64,000 nucleotides of DNA from Cyathus striatus (GCA_025738555.1 JAOVFP010000005.1:6200001-6264000), one strand, 5' to 3'; positions 13,060-25,949 are shown, counted from the stretch's first letter. Made by a program: numbers and translations. Notes: generated by a model from the sequence alone, not told the origin.

Positions 13060-16000
13060 GTATACGGTGTAATTTCTGCGAAAGTCTCTTTTGATTCTCA
13101 TTACCTCCAGTCAAACTTGATGTGCAATGGCCAAGTATTCAAGAAAACAATATATAATATGTACAGTATACAATAGCACTGGGATGGTAGCAAAATACGA
13201 TACAAGAAGGAAATTAGGCTGGTTTGTGCCATGGACTTTTAACCAAGATTTAGTAAGTTGTGAGCGGACTACGTAGGATAGATACTCGTTATGAGTTAAA
13301 ATTTGATTTTCTTCACCACGACTGGCGAGCATAGACTGTTGGGCAGGATTTCCCTTTTAAGAAGTAGCAGTTGACGTTTTAGTGCTGCACCCGCTAACCG
13401 CTACAGGCGGAAGGTTTATGATCTCCTGAGGACGTCTGTGGATGGCATTCGACAACTTCCGCTGATAGTGCACGTAAGTCCGAATGGAAGGGAAGAGACG
13501 ATCAAAAAGACGTACCCAGACAGAGGCAAGTACACCACGAGCCTTCTCAACTTTATCGCCACTACAACCAATGTACGATAGACCATCTAAATTTGTCGCG
13601 TCTGCATCAGAGACTGAGTGTGCGCTCTCGTCATCCAGTTCTGTCGGCTAGAAGAGGGGGATCAGCTCCTGCGAGACCACTAGCCGAAAGGCACGTACGA
13701 GAAAGAAGCCTGAGCCGTATTTAGACCCATTGCTAAAGCGTTCATCGAAGGTTTTCTATGCCAAAAAAACGGATAAGAAGGTGGTTTATGCGTAGAAAAG
13801 GTATATACAGACCATGAGTTCTGGGAAGAAAGGTTGAGGAACTATTGGCGGGGGTGGAACTTTGGCGGGAGTTCGATAGTGTTCCTGAAGGGCAGGGAAA
13901 GCCTCGCTCTTGAGTAATGCTTGAGTGAAAGTTGGATAAGGATAGCGACCCTGGGCCATATTCTATGTCTAGAGGCCAACGAAAGAGAGGGATGGCGTAA
14001 CAGTGGGTGGTCGAGAGAACGAGAAAAAAATCTGCAATTTGAGGGTTTAAAAGTGGCATGAAATAGAGTTGGGGTCCAGACGAAGAAGACAAACATCGTC
14101 CCGAAGTTTGGAAAATTGAGGTCGCCGTTGACAGTAGCCATTTTGGGATTATTGGTGACCTCTATCCCTGCGCCATTTACTTCCGTCACTTCAACGAAAA
14201 GATTTGCTTCCGTCTACCCCGCATCGACTAACACATTCTATCCACCAAAGAGTAAGTCGAACCAAGGTGCCTTGCTTTATGTCAATGGATCTGACGTTGG
14301 TAGCCTGCACAGTTCGAACCGTTGTCCCATAATCCTCCTCTATCCTTCGCTTTAACAGTCCAACCGAATGCTTTAGGTCCCGAACACCATATCCTGACCA
14401 TATCTAATACCAGAAGTGGCATTCCATCGCATTGATACGTAGAATGAGGAAGGGTCGCGGGATTCCCTACACCTCATGTGTAGCGTCGCCAACGAACACT
14501 CCTGGCGTGCTGTAGCCGTCCTTCCAACGTGCATCTGGTACTCGCAACGTCTATCGAAGTTGAACAGTGCTTGGCTATCTTGTGGCTTGCTAACGGTGCT
14601 ATGAGCTACGTTGGCCTTGACGACACGTTTTCCGGCTGGCAGATCTACTACGCTGGGCCTCTTTCCTCACGAACTGTCGATTCATCACAGCTCTTCTGCA
14701 GTCATTTTGTTTAAACCATCGTAGTCGTAGCAAGGAGAGGAGCAGCATGACCATGCGCACCAAGAAAACCCTTGACCCTAACAACCCGCCGCGCGCGCCC
14801 GACGAGTCACAATAGGCGGCGCAACGAGGCGGGTCGGGTCCAGGTCACATGTCACATATGTCACGGTCACGCCTGGAGGATAATGCGAGGAATGGATGGG
14901 AATATCTTCATCTTTCCTTCCACCACCATTCATCTGTACTCGGATTGACATGAGAAATCTATATGTCCATCCCTTCCATCAATTGAAAGTGTGAGGACTG
15001 CGTCAAAAGGAACCGCAAGGATTTCCTGACTCAACCGCCGCGCCAACGCTGCTCCTCAAGGCTCAACCTGAAGATGACTCATACACAAAATAACGCCAGG
15101 AAATGTGCAGCAACTGGAAAGGAATTGAATATTCAAGCATGGCGTGATTGAAGATAGAATATCTCACCTTGGATTCGGAAATATGATCCTGTATTTGGCT
15201 TACTGCTGGCCCAGGAAAGAGTCCCACAATTCTAGTCTTGAAGCTACTCTTATCGGCCATGAGCTAAATCAAAGGCGATAAATTAATCTAGTCAACGCCT
15301 GTGGAACCCCTGGCTCTATAAAAAAAATGTCGTCAAGCTTGTGATGCAAAATGCGGAAGCAGCATATTGAGTTATGCTACGTACCGGCGAAGCACCCAAT
15401 AACTTCCAGATCCCAGCACAAATCTTATCGGCAGTTCATTTGTGGGCGTAAGGATCGAATGCAAGGATCTCTTGAGATATCTACTGAACGGCAAAATTTT
15501 GCAATGCTTCAAGGGAAAGCGGTCCATGGCTTTTTACTGTCAGCGACATGGTTGGAAGATTTGACAACAAGAGACGTTTGAAGTTGAAGTCATTGTCAAG
15601 ACGTCGTATAGGAGAGTCTGGAAGTCTTCTGTATCAACCTTTACCTGTAAGACTATCCACTGAAATATCCAAGCCCGATTGGTTGTCGAAAGCAACGGTG
15701 AGTCAAGGAGTGGTAAGAATACTTATGCGAAGAACTTTATGATAACGAAGAGCAAAAATGCAAGTTAGGTAGAATGGGCCTGGAATTTCTTTCGGTACGA
15801 ATGAGACCTGACTGTGGTCGAACAAGCCTCAAAGAAGGAGGAGAACACAAATGGTGAGTTGAAAGTTACGAAGAACGTTGGTAAGGCCGGAAGGGGGGTC
15901 CTAACTGTTGGCCAATTTGCCCGACAACAAACAAAGAAATCGAGGATTCCGCTCAAATTTGAAAGTCAGTATCTCGTCCACGTCCTAGTCATTGTTCTCT

Positions 16001-16800
16001 GGGCCTACTTTTTAAAGGCTTTCTCTACGTGCCAATTTTTATGCTTGTGTTATCGATTTTATCCCGCTGTTGCGGTCGGGAGGAAATCAAGCCAATACTC
16101 AGTTTTCGCCCCAAGATTTTCCTCGCCATTCAGTTGGCCTCCATACACATATTCGACGCATTTTACCTCTCAAGAAATCTTAAAGTAGAGTTTCGAGGAG
16201 CTTATATCTGCAAGGATATTCGAAGGGGAATGGTGAATAGGTAGATGATACTCGGTTCGTTCAATTTTATTTCGCGACCTTTTGGAAAATACGACGAATT
16301 TTGGTACACCCAAGGCACACCAGATATTTATCACAACTTAGGACGATTTATCTGTCCGCTCTCTATTGCAGAAATACACCAACTAGAAAGCGCAGCACTG
16401 AACAGGGTTTTTTACACTCATCGTCATGTTTCTGTCTGCCCTTCCAACAATGGCTGGAATTATTCTCCAGGTTTTCCTTTCACTCCAGGCCGTTGAGTAC
16501 TCTATGCTCAGGAGTGCAGAGGAGCGCCGTGGTGCACCTGGCTAAAACCAGGATTTTGATTATCCTCCCCATTTACGCGACGTGCCGTTCCTTGTAAATC
16601 CTGTCATTCAGATGACAAGAGCGGAGTCTCGCGCATACAATGCTTGCCTATACGCAAGGTTTAACCAGACTGCCGTATCGTCTACATTACTACTTGCTTT
16701 AACTTGCATATATGCGCATTTCTTTCACGAGATTGTTCCTCAGTTCCGTCGGGAACTGATCTCAGAGAATTATATCTCTAAAGCTTAACATTCACCCTTC
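13060..16800. repeat. Duplicated block, copy B (direct, diverged)
   Basis: It starts with sequence matching 8310-8450 and carries the second copy of the four-exon gene. The remainder (13960-16800) matches parts of 9200-12900 with many indels: for example 14700-14880 with 10520-10690, and 16210-16620 with 12060-12460. No other intact gene is visible. Open frames such as 15814-16188 (+) are short and not shared between copies. Confidence 0.6.
13357..13959 (-). CDS. Small four-exon hypothetical protein, copy B
   Basis: Exons: 13959-13813, 13755-13699, 13647-13516, 13461-13357, giving 146 residues starting MAQGRYPYPTFTQALLKS. It aligns end to end with the product of 8518-9130 and shares the EHYRT, PPIVPQ, SGFF, PTEL and RRP motifs. 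The only length changes are two extra codons in exon 3 and a shorter C-terminus. Splice phases are all 0 and the introns occupy the same places. Many amino-acid differences but no frameshift suggest that the frame has been kept under selection. Function unknown. Confidence 0.6.
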
Positions 16801-17357
16801 TTAATGGCTCTTTTGCCACCGCAAAATGCTATTATACACGCTTTTCATTCACTCAGTATACGATACAATGAATGCATACGGATGTGCGCGAGAGCTAGGG
16901 GTACTGATCCTGTCACCGACTTCTGTCGTGATCCCGAGGCATCGTTCCTGGGCAGTCAGTTTATTTTTATAGTAGTCCTGCGGCATCTTCTATGGACGAT
17001 TGGCGGCAACGGCTACCTTCTCACGAGTCTAGCTTTCTGATTGTGGCAACCAAGTGGCAACGGCGCATTTGGATACTAATCGCAATCATCGCAACAAAAA
17101 GAAGTAGGTTGTGGCTTGTTATCGTTATCGCCGCAAAAAAAACCTTATTGGCGATCTCTCTATGGTTGGCCGTTATCTAGGAAATACCACCATGCTTCAT
17201 TACAAACATTGATAATGGTGCCTTGAGGCCGTAAGTATGTACATTTTTGTGTCTATTAGGTTGCCAGCTCGTAATGACTAAAATTAGAACGTTACAGCAG
17301 GTGAACGCATGGAAATAGAGTAATAATCAAGTAAGTCCTACAATATCGCAGTAGGAA
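16801..17357. other. Intergenic
   Basis: Short open frames only. This lies 3' of the F-box gene and just beyond repeat copy B. I see no recognisable feature. Confidence 0.4.
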
Positions 17358-18764
17358 TTAAAATTCGAAACCAGAATACATATACGCGTGAGATTTTCCT
17401 CGACTTCCCAGCCCGGTTATGTCTAACTTGTCTACAAATGCAGACAAAGCTTCCACACTTTGGGACGTGATGCCTTCGCATTTTATGAACGCAGCACTTT
17501 TTAAAGGATACCCCATCCAGAATCGCGACCTCGAGCAAGCTACCACCTTGTCCAAGCATTCCTTGCTGAAATTCCTCCAGTAATCACCCTGACATCCAAA
17601 GGATATTGAGGATAACAAGGGGCAAAGAATCTGGGAAGAGTCTGCTGTTAACAAATTAAGAAGCTCTGACGGGTCATTCTTCGGACCTATCCGCAGAGAC
17701 TCTAATTTTGGCAAATTGGCCAGGAGGGTTCGTAGATCGTCGGTTGTAGTTTGGTCCAACATGCCTTTTCCGACCTCCAGGACAGAGAGGTGCGGAGTAT
17801 CCAGAAGCAGTGCTAGAGAAGGGGTGGGGAAAGCAGTAATTGTAACAGAGAGTATAATCGATTCGGCATTGTTCGACCAAGGTTGTGAATCGTCTTCGAA
17901 GAAAGCTACGTGATGATGATCTATCCGAAGCTTTACCACTTGATGGGCCCTATTGTTGCTGACACTAGAGATGGTATCGTTTGGGAGCGAATGATGATGC
18001 CAGGATAATGACCTCAACATTGCCTTTACAGCTGCAGCATTTGTGGCAATACGCATGCCAACCACGCACTCTTGATCATCGTAATCCATCAGACCATGCC
18101 GTGTAGGAACGCTCAACTGCACGTCAACTAAGTGCACACGGCTAAGCTCAGGAGACCGGCTGATGATACCTTCCAATGACTCGGCAGATGGCGCTGTTTC
18201 CTTTCCCAACCTCTGCAGCGACAAACTCATCAAATTCGTGCATGTCTCCCAAGGTACTGACACAGACGTAAGGTGAAGGTGGCGTATGCTTGAGCAGTCA
18301 ATGTTTATGTGGGGGATAAAGGAGCTGGCGACAGGCGTCTTCAAGGTCAAACTAGCCAGATGTGGGCATGGCCCGAGGGAGGAGAAGAGGGTCTCCATGT
18401 CATCGGGGAACAAATATACATCGATTGATTGGACGCGATATCCTTGCATGGAGATGCTGGCTGGCAGAAAGTACGAGGGGCGGGTGGAGATGATTGATAT
18501 GGGCGATTCTCGAGATCGCTGAAGAGCGCATTGAGCGAACTTCACGCTCGTCAAATCCACCGAGTGCCATAATCTGGCTGAGCTGATGAAGTGTTGATAC
18601 CAAGTCTGGCATACTTGCGCCCAGCCCATGCAATTTGGAACGCGATTTCGCTCGAAGAACCATGTCATGCAGAATGCAAATATCTCTTCCATTATCTCTG
18701 GGGGCATTGCTCCTATGTGGGACGTCTTATCGTGACGTAGGGAATCTCGTCCTGAGTTGGCCAT
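17358..18764 (-). CDS. F-box domain protein with leucine-rich-like C-terminal region
   Basis: Single uninterrupted frame of 468 residues. The N-terminal 18-70 region has the basidiomycete F-box pattern: a PPEIMEEIF start, then W-AQVCQTWYQ and SSARLWHSVDL. Such proteins usually recruit substrates to SCF ubiquitin ligases through Skp1. The rest has irregular leucine-rich spacing (for example HLASLTLKTP, SIRHLHLTSVS, LMSLSLQ, LPKLESLRIG) typical of the divergent LRR tails in this large fungal family. The complete start and stop and lack of introns are normal for the family. A truncated relative lies inverted at 30405-30898. The substrate is unknown. Confidence 0.8.
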   Translation of the reverse strand: MANSGRDSLRHDKTSHIGAMPPEIMEEIFAFCMTWFFERNRVPNCMGWAQVCQTWYQHFISSARLWHSVDLTSVKFAQCALQRSRESPISIISTRPSYFLPASISMQGYRVQSIDVYLFPDDMETLFSSLGPCPHLASLTLKTPVASSFIPHINIDCSSIRHLHLTSVSVPWETCTNLMSLSLQRLGKETAPSAESLEGIISRSPELSRVHLVDVQLSVPTRHGLMDYDDQECVVGMRIATNAAAVKAMLRSLSWHHHSLPNDTISSVSNNRAHQVVKLRIDHHHVAFFEDDSQPWSNNAESIILSVTITAFPTPSLALLLDTPHLSVLEVGKGMLDQTTTDDLRTLLANLPKLESLRIGPKNDPSELLNLLTADSSQILCPLLSSISFGCQGDYWRNFSKECLDKVVACSRSRFWMGYPLKSAAFIKCEGITSQSVEALSAFVDKLDITGLGSRGKSHAYMYSGFEF

Positions 18765-19777
18765 GTTGTCCTCAAACTACAAGGAATGCGGATGCAGCTG
18801 TTGTGGTTAAGGTGAGTGACCAAAAGAACCCACAACGAATATTTCAGTACACACCTTTGTTGATGGTTGGGTACTTGGAGTTTTCATCCTGAGACGTGAG
18901 CTGGCAGTATACTTATATTAGATTTCTTTATCGTTTCGCAGTTGGTTCCAGCAATGACGCCGAAGGCTTCGGGAGTCGGGACGCGAGCTGTGTTATGTTA
19001 CTTTTTACCACCCTGATCGCAGGGCCCGACTGCTGTGACAATATTCACGTGCTGCGGCCTGCTGCCTGACAGTGCCTAGTAGAGTCCGCATTCTCCATAT
19101 ACGGCGCAAACTCGATTCTCGATTCCGGGGGTTCCCTTTCATTTGCGCTCTTTACAACTTACTATGGTCTTGTGACTCCCAGCCAGAACAAGATGTATTT
19201 TTGTCTTGTTCTCGGCCTTTTGTCTCGTCCGAGTCTCCGACTTCATAACTTATGTTACATATGTCTACGTGCGCATTGCAACCTACATTACCCACTCTTA
19301 TTTATTCTTATTCATTCTTTTGCCTCTTTGTAAAATTCAAGACTGCAGCCTGCAGGACACCTGAAACATGCTTGGCATTTCGGGAAAATGTCGTTAAGCT
19401 CCTCGCTGTCCACCACTTACAATTCAATAGCAAAAAATTCTATCGCTACTCTTCCATTTCGCGTGTTTGCCCTGAAAAGATGCCGAGGAAACGATTCAAA
19501 TGATTGTGAAGTACTTAGTAGTATTCGCAACCATCTAAGTATATCGCAATTCCGAGGCAGTCGTTCAGCAGACTAGTATACAAGGTACTTACGATGGCGC
19601 CGGACGCGGCCGGAGTACATACTGTAGGTACGGAAGTACAGGAAAGCACATAAATTTACAGAATGGTAGCAATGGTAAGCCCAAGAAAATAAATGAAAAA
19701 GTACAATAGTGGCAATAAGTACAACATATGTTTGGTATCTTCCGTCTTAGTTGATCTGACATCTGACATATCAGCGT
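18765..19777. other. Intergenic between F-box gene and carnitine acetyltransferase 3' end
   Basis: About 1 kb that should hold the promoter of the F-box gene (minus strand) and the 3' UTR of the acetyltransferase. No convincing ORF, RNA gene or repeat was found. Confidence 0.4.
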
Positions 19778-22700
19778 CTAATACTCCACCAAGGGAATAA
19801 CTTTGCCTATGGCCATCGTTAAAAATAAGACTGTAGACGCCAAAAGCGAAGACATACCGATATCAGCGTAAGGTGACTTCTTTCTGCGACCAAGGCGTTC
19901 AACATCTCCAGAGTCAAAGAACGAATAACCAGCTACAATCGTGGGTTAGCGCGCGCTAGCAGACACTGGGACTACACTTACGCATCGAAACATCCTCTGA
20001 GTCTGAGCCAGAGTCAGACGCATAGCCATGGATGGGCCGACCCGTCTTAGAATCGCGCAGAATCCCCAAATGGTCAACGAATGGAGCAGGGCGTTCATTG
20101 GCAGCACGGTACAACTGGATCAAAATGCGCTGGATATCGTACAAGTACCCCTGAATTGTGTCCAGGAAACGCCGTGTCTGGAGATGCTTTGAGGATGCAC
20201 AACTACCCGCAAATGTAGGTAAGAAACATAATGAAGACGTCGCATGAATGCAACTTACATGGAGATACCGTCCTCCTTGATGATATATCCAATACCGTAG
20301 CCGTCCGCAGCAACTGGACCGAAGCCGAAAAGCCTCAATGCGGGGTTACCACAGTTCGACGTCGAGAGAATAGATGTACTGAGCAGGGCGTAGCCTGGGT
20401 CTGTGAATATCGACGGCATTTTCGACAAAGGTTGCTCATGTGCGGGGTCATCAGGAAGGGGGTTCAGGTTGCCTTCTAACTGACGTTGTAGAAGGCAATA
20501 CATGGCATAAAGATGACTAAAGGAACATGTCAATTTGAGCTCCGTGAGGCAGAGGATGACATACCGATCCTGACCCAGACCTTGACCGCATTCCTTCGTA
20601 AGCTTGACGTGTCTCTCACATGCCTTGCGAAGGGCAGCTACCTTTTCCGATGGCGTAGTCTCCGAGTAGAAAGTCTGCACTTAGTCAGCATTATTTCCTA
20701 AAGTTTTGACAATACTTTGTACATACCTTCGTAAACTCAACACTCTCAGGTTGAACAGTTCGAACGGCTTCAGTACGACCATGCAAGAAGGCCTTGGTCA
20801 TAGCTGGCTCGTACGTGCACTCAGTGCGACCATATAAACCGAAGTATGCGGCCTGGAACGCCATTTGGACGAACGCATCTGGAGAGAAGCCGTGGCTGGT
20901 GATAAAGTTCTTGCCATATCCCTTGAACTCCAAGGCCTGACAATCGTTCTGGCAAATTAGGTCACTGAGTCGAGTCTCAGCAAAGCGGACACCGGCACGG
21001 AGCTCAGGAGAGAGCCTCCATTCAAGCTTCTTGGGAGAGGTGTCGATTCTCTCGCCAGGTGGGGTCAAAGGTTCTGCAAATCCATTTAGATGCTTGGTTT
21101 GTGCGGATATCAATATGGGACTTACTCTGTCCACGAGGTGTCTTGTAGCTCTTCGCGTGTGGGGAAAGAGGCGCGTGGAATAGAGTTGGTGCACTTGGAT
21201 TAATGGAACGAGCGAGAAGCATGAGGCCTTCTGTGTAGATATCGGCCGCAAATCTGCGTAAAGTTAACGATATATTCTTGACTGTCGTACAGAAAAACCA
21301 ACCTCAAAACAGTGTGTCCATCAACACCGGTATGCTCGAAGTTGATTCCCGCAGAGCCGTCAGCCGTGACAATAATTTGGAGCTGAGGACTCGCGTCAGA
21401 AACATCTAAATGTATGGAAGTTGCTTACATACCTTATCATACCACCTATTGGTGCAGGTTCCAACCTGCTGCCCACCCTCGAGCTTGTAGGTACCACAGA
21501 GGAAGTTGTGGCACAAATCGGCTACATCGCCAGGCGCAGCATCGTCCAGACATACGACGAACAAAGCGTTGTCCACAATCTCGAGACATGACACATTGTT
21601 CTTGTCTGCTTTGAGGAGATGGCGAAGTGAAGACCAGATCTTGCGGTTCTCCGTTGAAAGAACGCCAATGGCCGAACGAGCAACTTCCGAACGGTCTGTC
21701 TTGTCAGCGTCAGCGATGATGGCTTGGAGATTGCGAAGAACTTCTCGCTCCGTAAGGACAGGAAGGTTGCTGTCGTCCAAGACGTCAAACCAGTCTGCAG
21801 CAATTATGAGCGCCACAAACCAAATTAGGCGAATACAAGATACTTACAGAACTGGCCTCTCCTTAAGACGACGATGTGTCTCGATTCGGCATTAACCTTC
21901 ATCTTGCATCCTCTCTGCGGCAATTGCATTAGCACCTAGCAAGCACATCATATATGGTAATAGAACAACAACATACATCAGTTGGTATCCGAGATGTGCC
22001 AAAGAGACGGGAGTATTGATCCATGTCAAGTGGAACACCACGAACGTTATCGGGCTCGAGGATGCCTGATCGGAGGTCGTGGATGAAGCCCAGAGAAGAG
22101 ACTATAAGGGTTGCTGCGCGAGGAAGCTGAGCACCTCGGTCAGGGGTGGGGTCATTTCTGGAGGAAACATGTAAGGACAGATGAACATCGAGTCAAGGAG
22201 TAGCTCGTACTCGAGTACGAAGAAAGGGTTCAGAGCAAGGACGACGGGATCACTGTGTGAGAGGTATGACTCGTACCTGTACACGATGAAGCACGTAGTC
22301 AGCTCATCATCGTCTATATATAACATATCTTTTAGACTCGAGGAAGAGAACCAACCAGAACTCCTCGATATAGCTATCACGGTTCTTTGCCCAATCCCTG
22401 AGCTTCGCATCAATCTTCGGGCCTTCGTTCTCTAAAAACTCCTTAACGGCTTTCTTGGTGTCTTCGTGCTCGCGGTCATCTTGGAGTGCTTCAAGGGCTC
22501 GGAGGTATCGTTTACACGTGTCCTCGAGCGAGGGTATAGGGAGCTTTGGTAGCTTTTCTTGCCCTGAGAACGTACGCCCAGTAGGTTTGCTGTTATCCCA
22601 GTCGAAGGCAGTGGCAGTTGTAATAGGCATCAAAGCAGGCGTGTGTCCCAAAATGCAGATAACGAATGTTTTGATGAAACGTGTGTATAGATGTGACGTA

Positions 22701-22828
22701 CAGGTTGCGTATAAGTCCAATATGTGGAGTAAATGGAGAGAATAGAGAGACAGGAGAAAAACAGTTAACCAGGGGCGGAAAACCACAATTGCTGAAACTT
22801 ACGGGGTATTATCTACCAGGACCGACAT
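19778..22828 (-). CDS. Carnitine O-acetyltransferase
   Basis: Fourteen exons: 22828-22803, 22589-22356, 22276-22211, 22157-21977, 21914-21848, 21794-21433, 21382-21303, 21253-21126, 21073-20727, 20674-20565, 20516-20259, 20202-19982, 19932-19858, 19806-19778. The phases sum to 727 residues. The enzyme transfers acetyl groups between CoA and carnitine, for acetyl transport among cytosol, peroxisome and mitochondrion. Family marks: LPKLPIPSLEDTC near the N-terminus, NPFFVLE, RRGQFYWFDVLD, catalytic His329 in NFEHTGVDG, the HGRTEAVR motif, and FGPVAADGYGIGY. The C-terminus (IPLVEY) carries no SKL-type peroxisomal signal. Intron 1 is unusually long (213 nt); a start at 22630 inside it would give a different N-terminus (MPITTATAFDW). 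The other introns are 48-79 nt. Identification is very secure. Confidence 0.92.
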
Positions 22829-24001
22829 TCCCTGTAAAAATCTAGGCTATGCGCGGAGTTCCTTTCCTTCAGCGCGATCGTTCGGATATGCGGGGGAATG
22901 CGGGGTATCGCGGCGGTGATCGAGACGGATCAGGTGTAATCGGAAGCGAGAGGACGAGATAGCTGGGCGCAGTCAGTGAGGATTTGATGAGGAGGGGGGA
23001 GGGCAATAGAGAGCAGTGGAGTCTGAGCTGAGGAAAGAGGAGAGGAGAGTTCCATTACATGAAGGTTTTATTAGAGGCCGTTCCCCTAGCGGGCGGAACC
23101 CAATTTAGATCACTGTCGACCGTGACGTGAGCGCTAAGGACCATTATCAGCAGCATTCGCGTCATCTTGTCTTATTTCAGGTGACGTTCACTAACTGGCA
23201 ACTACCGCAAGCAACGAATCTCGAGTGTATCCCTGTGTGTCCGCACCCACCACAAATGTTCGCACTGATTCCGCGCGGTGATTGTGCGCAATCCGGCTTG
23301 ATACTTCATTCGAGAACCCGACTGATTGCTTCTAGCAGGTGTCCAATGACCTCTCGTGGCGCCTCCAATCTATGGTGTTGGATTGTTTGAAATGCCTGGT
23401 GACTTCGGGAACATTCCCAACTATGGTATCGGGTTGATGAAAGTATGACGAAAATAGCCATTTGCGGGGAACCTCGCGAAAAACCAGGGAAATTTCAAAT
23501 ATCTGTGTCTTGGCCTGCGTTGGCTGTGCCTTGTCATAAGCGAATAGAAAGCTGGAAATGATTCCAAGATGAATCACGATGGATGGGGCAGCTAGCAAGC
23601 CGGGCGTTGTTGTCCAATGAGCGCCAGCGAAACAAAAGACCTGAACATCATTTGCGGTTAGGAGAGCTTCTTGCATTGTACCACGGTCTTCAACGATTAT
23701 AAGTACCTCGTATAACCCGTATACTCTGTCCGACGGCATCCTTACCCTACACAAACCTCGGCCCAGGGATCGGATGGTGCAAATGGCGTTTTCATTACAA
23801 AGGAAAGGAATACAGGACAAGTGATACAAGTTAAAGAGGGTATCCCAAAAACGAAGATACAGCATAAGTAAATGAGAGACAGTCTATAGGAGATGAGGGA
23901 GAAGTTAGATACTAAATAGCTTTCCAGCTAGTTTTTTAAGAGTCCAGCAGATGCTCTGTACGTACGACTACTTCATCTGAATGACAGGCTTCACGTTTAC
24001 C
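22829..24001. other. Intergenic; one unsupported minus-strand ORF
   Basis: Holds the upstream region of the acetyltransferase and the 3' flank of the WSC gene. A 177-codon ATG-started frame on the minus strand (23865-23332) has no recognised domain and no splice or paralogue support. It could be a chance frame or a small unknown gene. Confidence 0.3.
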
Positions 24002-25849
24002 TTACGCACTGACCATCAGAACATCTACACCCTGGCAAGAATTCAGGTCGTAATGCGGATGGCCCGTTACAGGTGAGAACACAAGGTCCATTCTGTCGTT
24101 GACGGTATTATTCGGACAGAGTGCGAAGGTGTCGGATTTACCTCCCAACGCAAGGAGGGGCGGGCTACCGGCGGCTGGTGCGGTGGGATCGGCCTATCGT
24201 CAAGATTATAGTAAGCACTGAGTAATATGCAAGCGGAAGAACACAGAGCAAGACGAAGGCATCGAACACAAGTTTATAAATAGGGCGGAACAGGAATGAC
24301 AGATACGAGCAAAAACGGAGATAAGATTGACGACCTACCATGGTACACCATGCCTGCACACCGGGGAACGCAGGGTTGCTTGCTACAAATGCAGGTGATT
24401 CTCCATCCCGAGGTGCGATGGAAGACATTAATTGGCCTTGGACAACGCTTGAATGCGGGAAGACGATCGAATTGGTCAAACTGACAGAAGGCCATTCGCT
24501 ACAACAAGCGGAGCAAGCCTATGTTCAATCTCAGCATGAATTCACACTACGGAAGCAAAACTCCCACTTACAGAGAGAATAGTCCATGTTATACCCTTCG
24601 CAATCTCCACCGCAATGACCTTGAGACTAACTTGTTGTCCTTGCTGCGCGCCATTTCGGAAGCGTCCCTGCAAAGAAAAGTTATTGGCTGCTCCTAGATC
24701 TGTGTTTACGCATTCCTGGGTTCCGTTGTTGCTGCCTCCACTGCTGTCGCTAGAATTAGAGAAGTGGTACACAGCCAAGCGGTTTTGGTTTCCACAGTAT
24801 TCAGCATGGTCGGCGTCGCATATTTGGCGGCAGTCAGCATCTGAGACATGCTGTGCGGGAGAGTTTACGGTTTTGTCACACCCTGAGAGAGAGCAGTCAA
24901 TGACACGATAATGCACAGTGAGAAGAAGTAAGCCTACAGCACTCCCTGCCAACTTCCACCCCAGCATTCACAAAGTTGCCCAAGGACATGCACGCCGCAG
25001 TGCATGACTCGGGAGTGACTCCGACTGGTACGTTCACAGGTACGCCAAGCGTTCGAGCAGAAACAGAATCACTACGTAGCAGCTCAGCTTCATTGAACAT
25101 ACGAAAAGTAGGAGTACATACGTAAAGCATCCTTGATATGTCCAAGCCCCAACATTAGCAGGCCCTGCTACGCTCTGTACTATTTGTGGCACCGGTCCGT
25201 TACTATTAAACACGTTCAAACGGTTCGGTCCTCCACAAGTTTCATTAGCATTGCCAGCACACGCAAAGGTGCAGTCTCCTAGGGCTGCCTGTTCGCCTGG
25301 GATTTGGATCGTAGAATCGCAGTCTACGCCAGTGGTCAGCTAAGCAACAGGTACCATGAATAAAGATGCACTCACAGCACTCCTATAACGAAATACACCT
25401 GTTAAGACACATTAAACCTTAGGTTATGAAAAACTTACTCCTGTAGAGGGTGGAGGTAAACATGATGACCCAGTTCTAGAATACGAGAAACGTACGTCCA
25501 AATTCCACTCCTGCAAAGATCACGCCAAAGGTAGAGCAAAATGCTATGCACTTCTCTACTGTCATATCATCACCTGTAGTAGAAGCCGCTTGAAGAGTGC
25601 GAGATGTGGATACATCACTAGCGAAATATTATCAGTATGGGAAGAAGACTATGCAAGAAATGTACCAACGTAAAACATCCTACAGATGACCAGTTTCCAG
25701 GAAGAACGGTGGGTATAGATGGCGTCTGAGCCGAAACCAGCTGTTCACGACGCGTCAGCACAAAACGCGAGGCTGGAAGGATGGAAGTTGCTCACCAACG
25801 CGATTCGACTCAAAGCGAAAATAATCGCAAGACGAGGATAAGATAACAT
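24002..25849 (-). CDS. Two-WSC-domain secreted protein with 2-nt and 7-nt microexons
   Basis: Ten exons: 25849-25796, 25740-25670, 25617-25496, 25440-25439 (2 nt), 25382-25376 (7 nt), 25323-25122, 25071-24938, 24882-24572, 24518-24339, 24193-24002. Total 1275 nt, 424 residues, in frame. A signal peptide (about 1-20) is followed by two cysteine-rich WSC domains (about 33-120 and 146-245). Their hallmarks are GCFTD, GVEFG/GVEVGREC and a C-x-C turn, as in fungal wall-stress sensors and glucan-binding enzymes. The C-terminal half is Cys-containing and unassigned (SNPAFPGVQAWC, FSPVTGHPHYD). There is no transmembrane segment after the WSC domains, so it is probably secreted and carbohydrate-binding. 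Both microexons are needed to rebuild the REC motif of domain 1; domain 2 encodes it in one exon. Confidence 0.82.
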
Positions 25850-25923
25850 TATCAATCAAGGAATGACACGAAAATGAATGGAAGAGCAAACGCGCTCAAA
25901 GGTGCCTATCGTTCCCCTGCTCG

Positions 25924-25930
25924 CTTTATA
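25924..25930 (-). promoter_or_regulatory. TATA box of the WSC gene
   Basis: TATAAAG on the minus strand, about 75 bp upstream of the ATG at 25849. The distance is normal for a fungal core promoter. Confidence 0.5.
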
Positions 25931-25949
25931 CTCCCTCCCTCGTCCCCCT

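Noticed and set aside
25376..25500. Simpler WSC exon model joining 25496 directly to the 7-nt exon
   Set aside because: The total is then two bases short, so the next exon is out of frame and the conserved cysteine pattern is lost.
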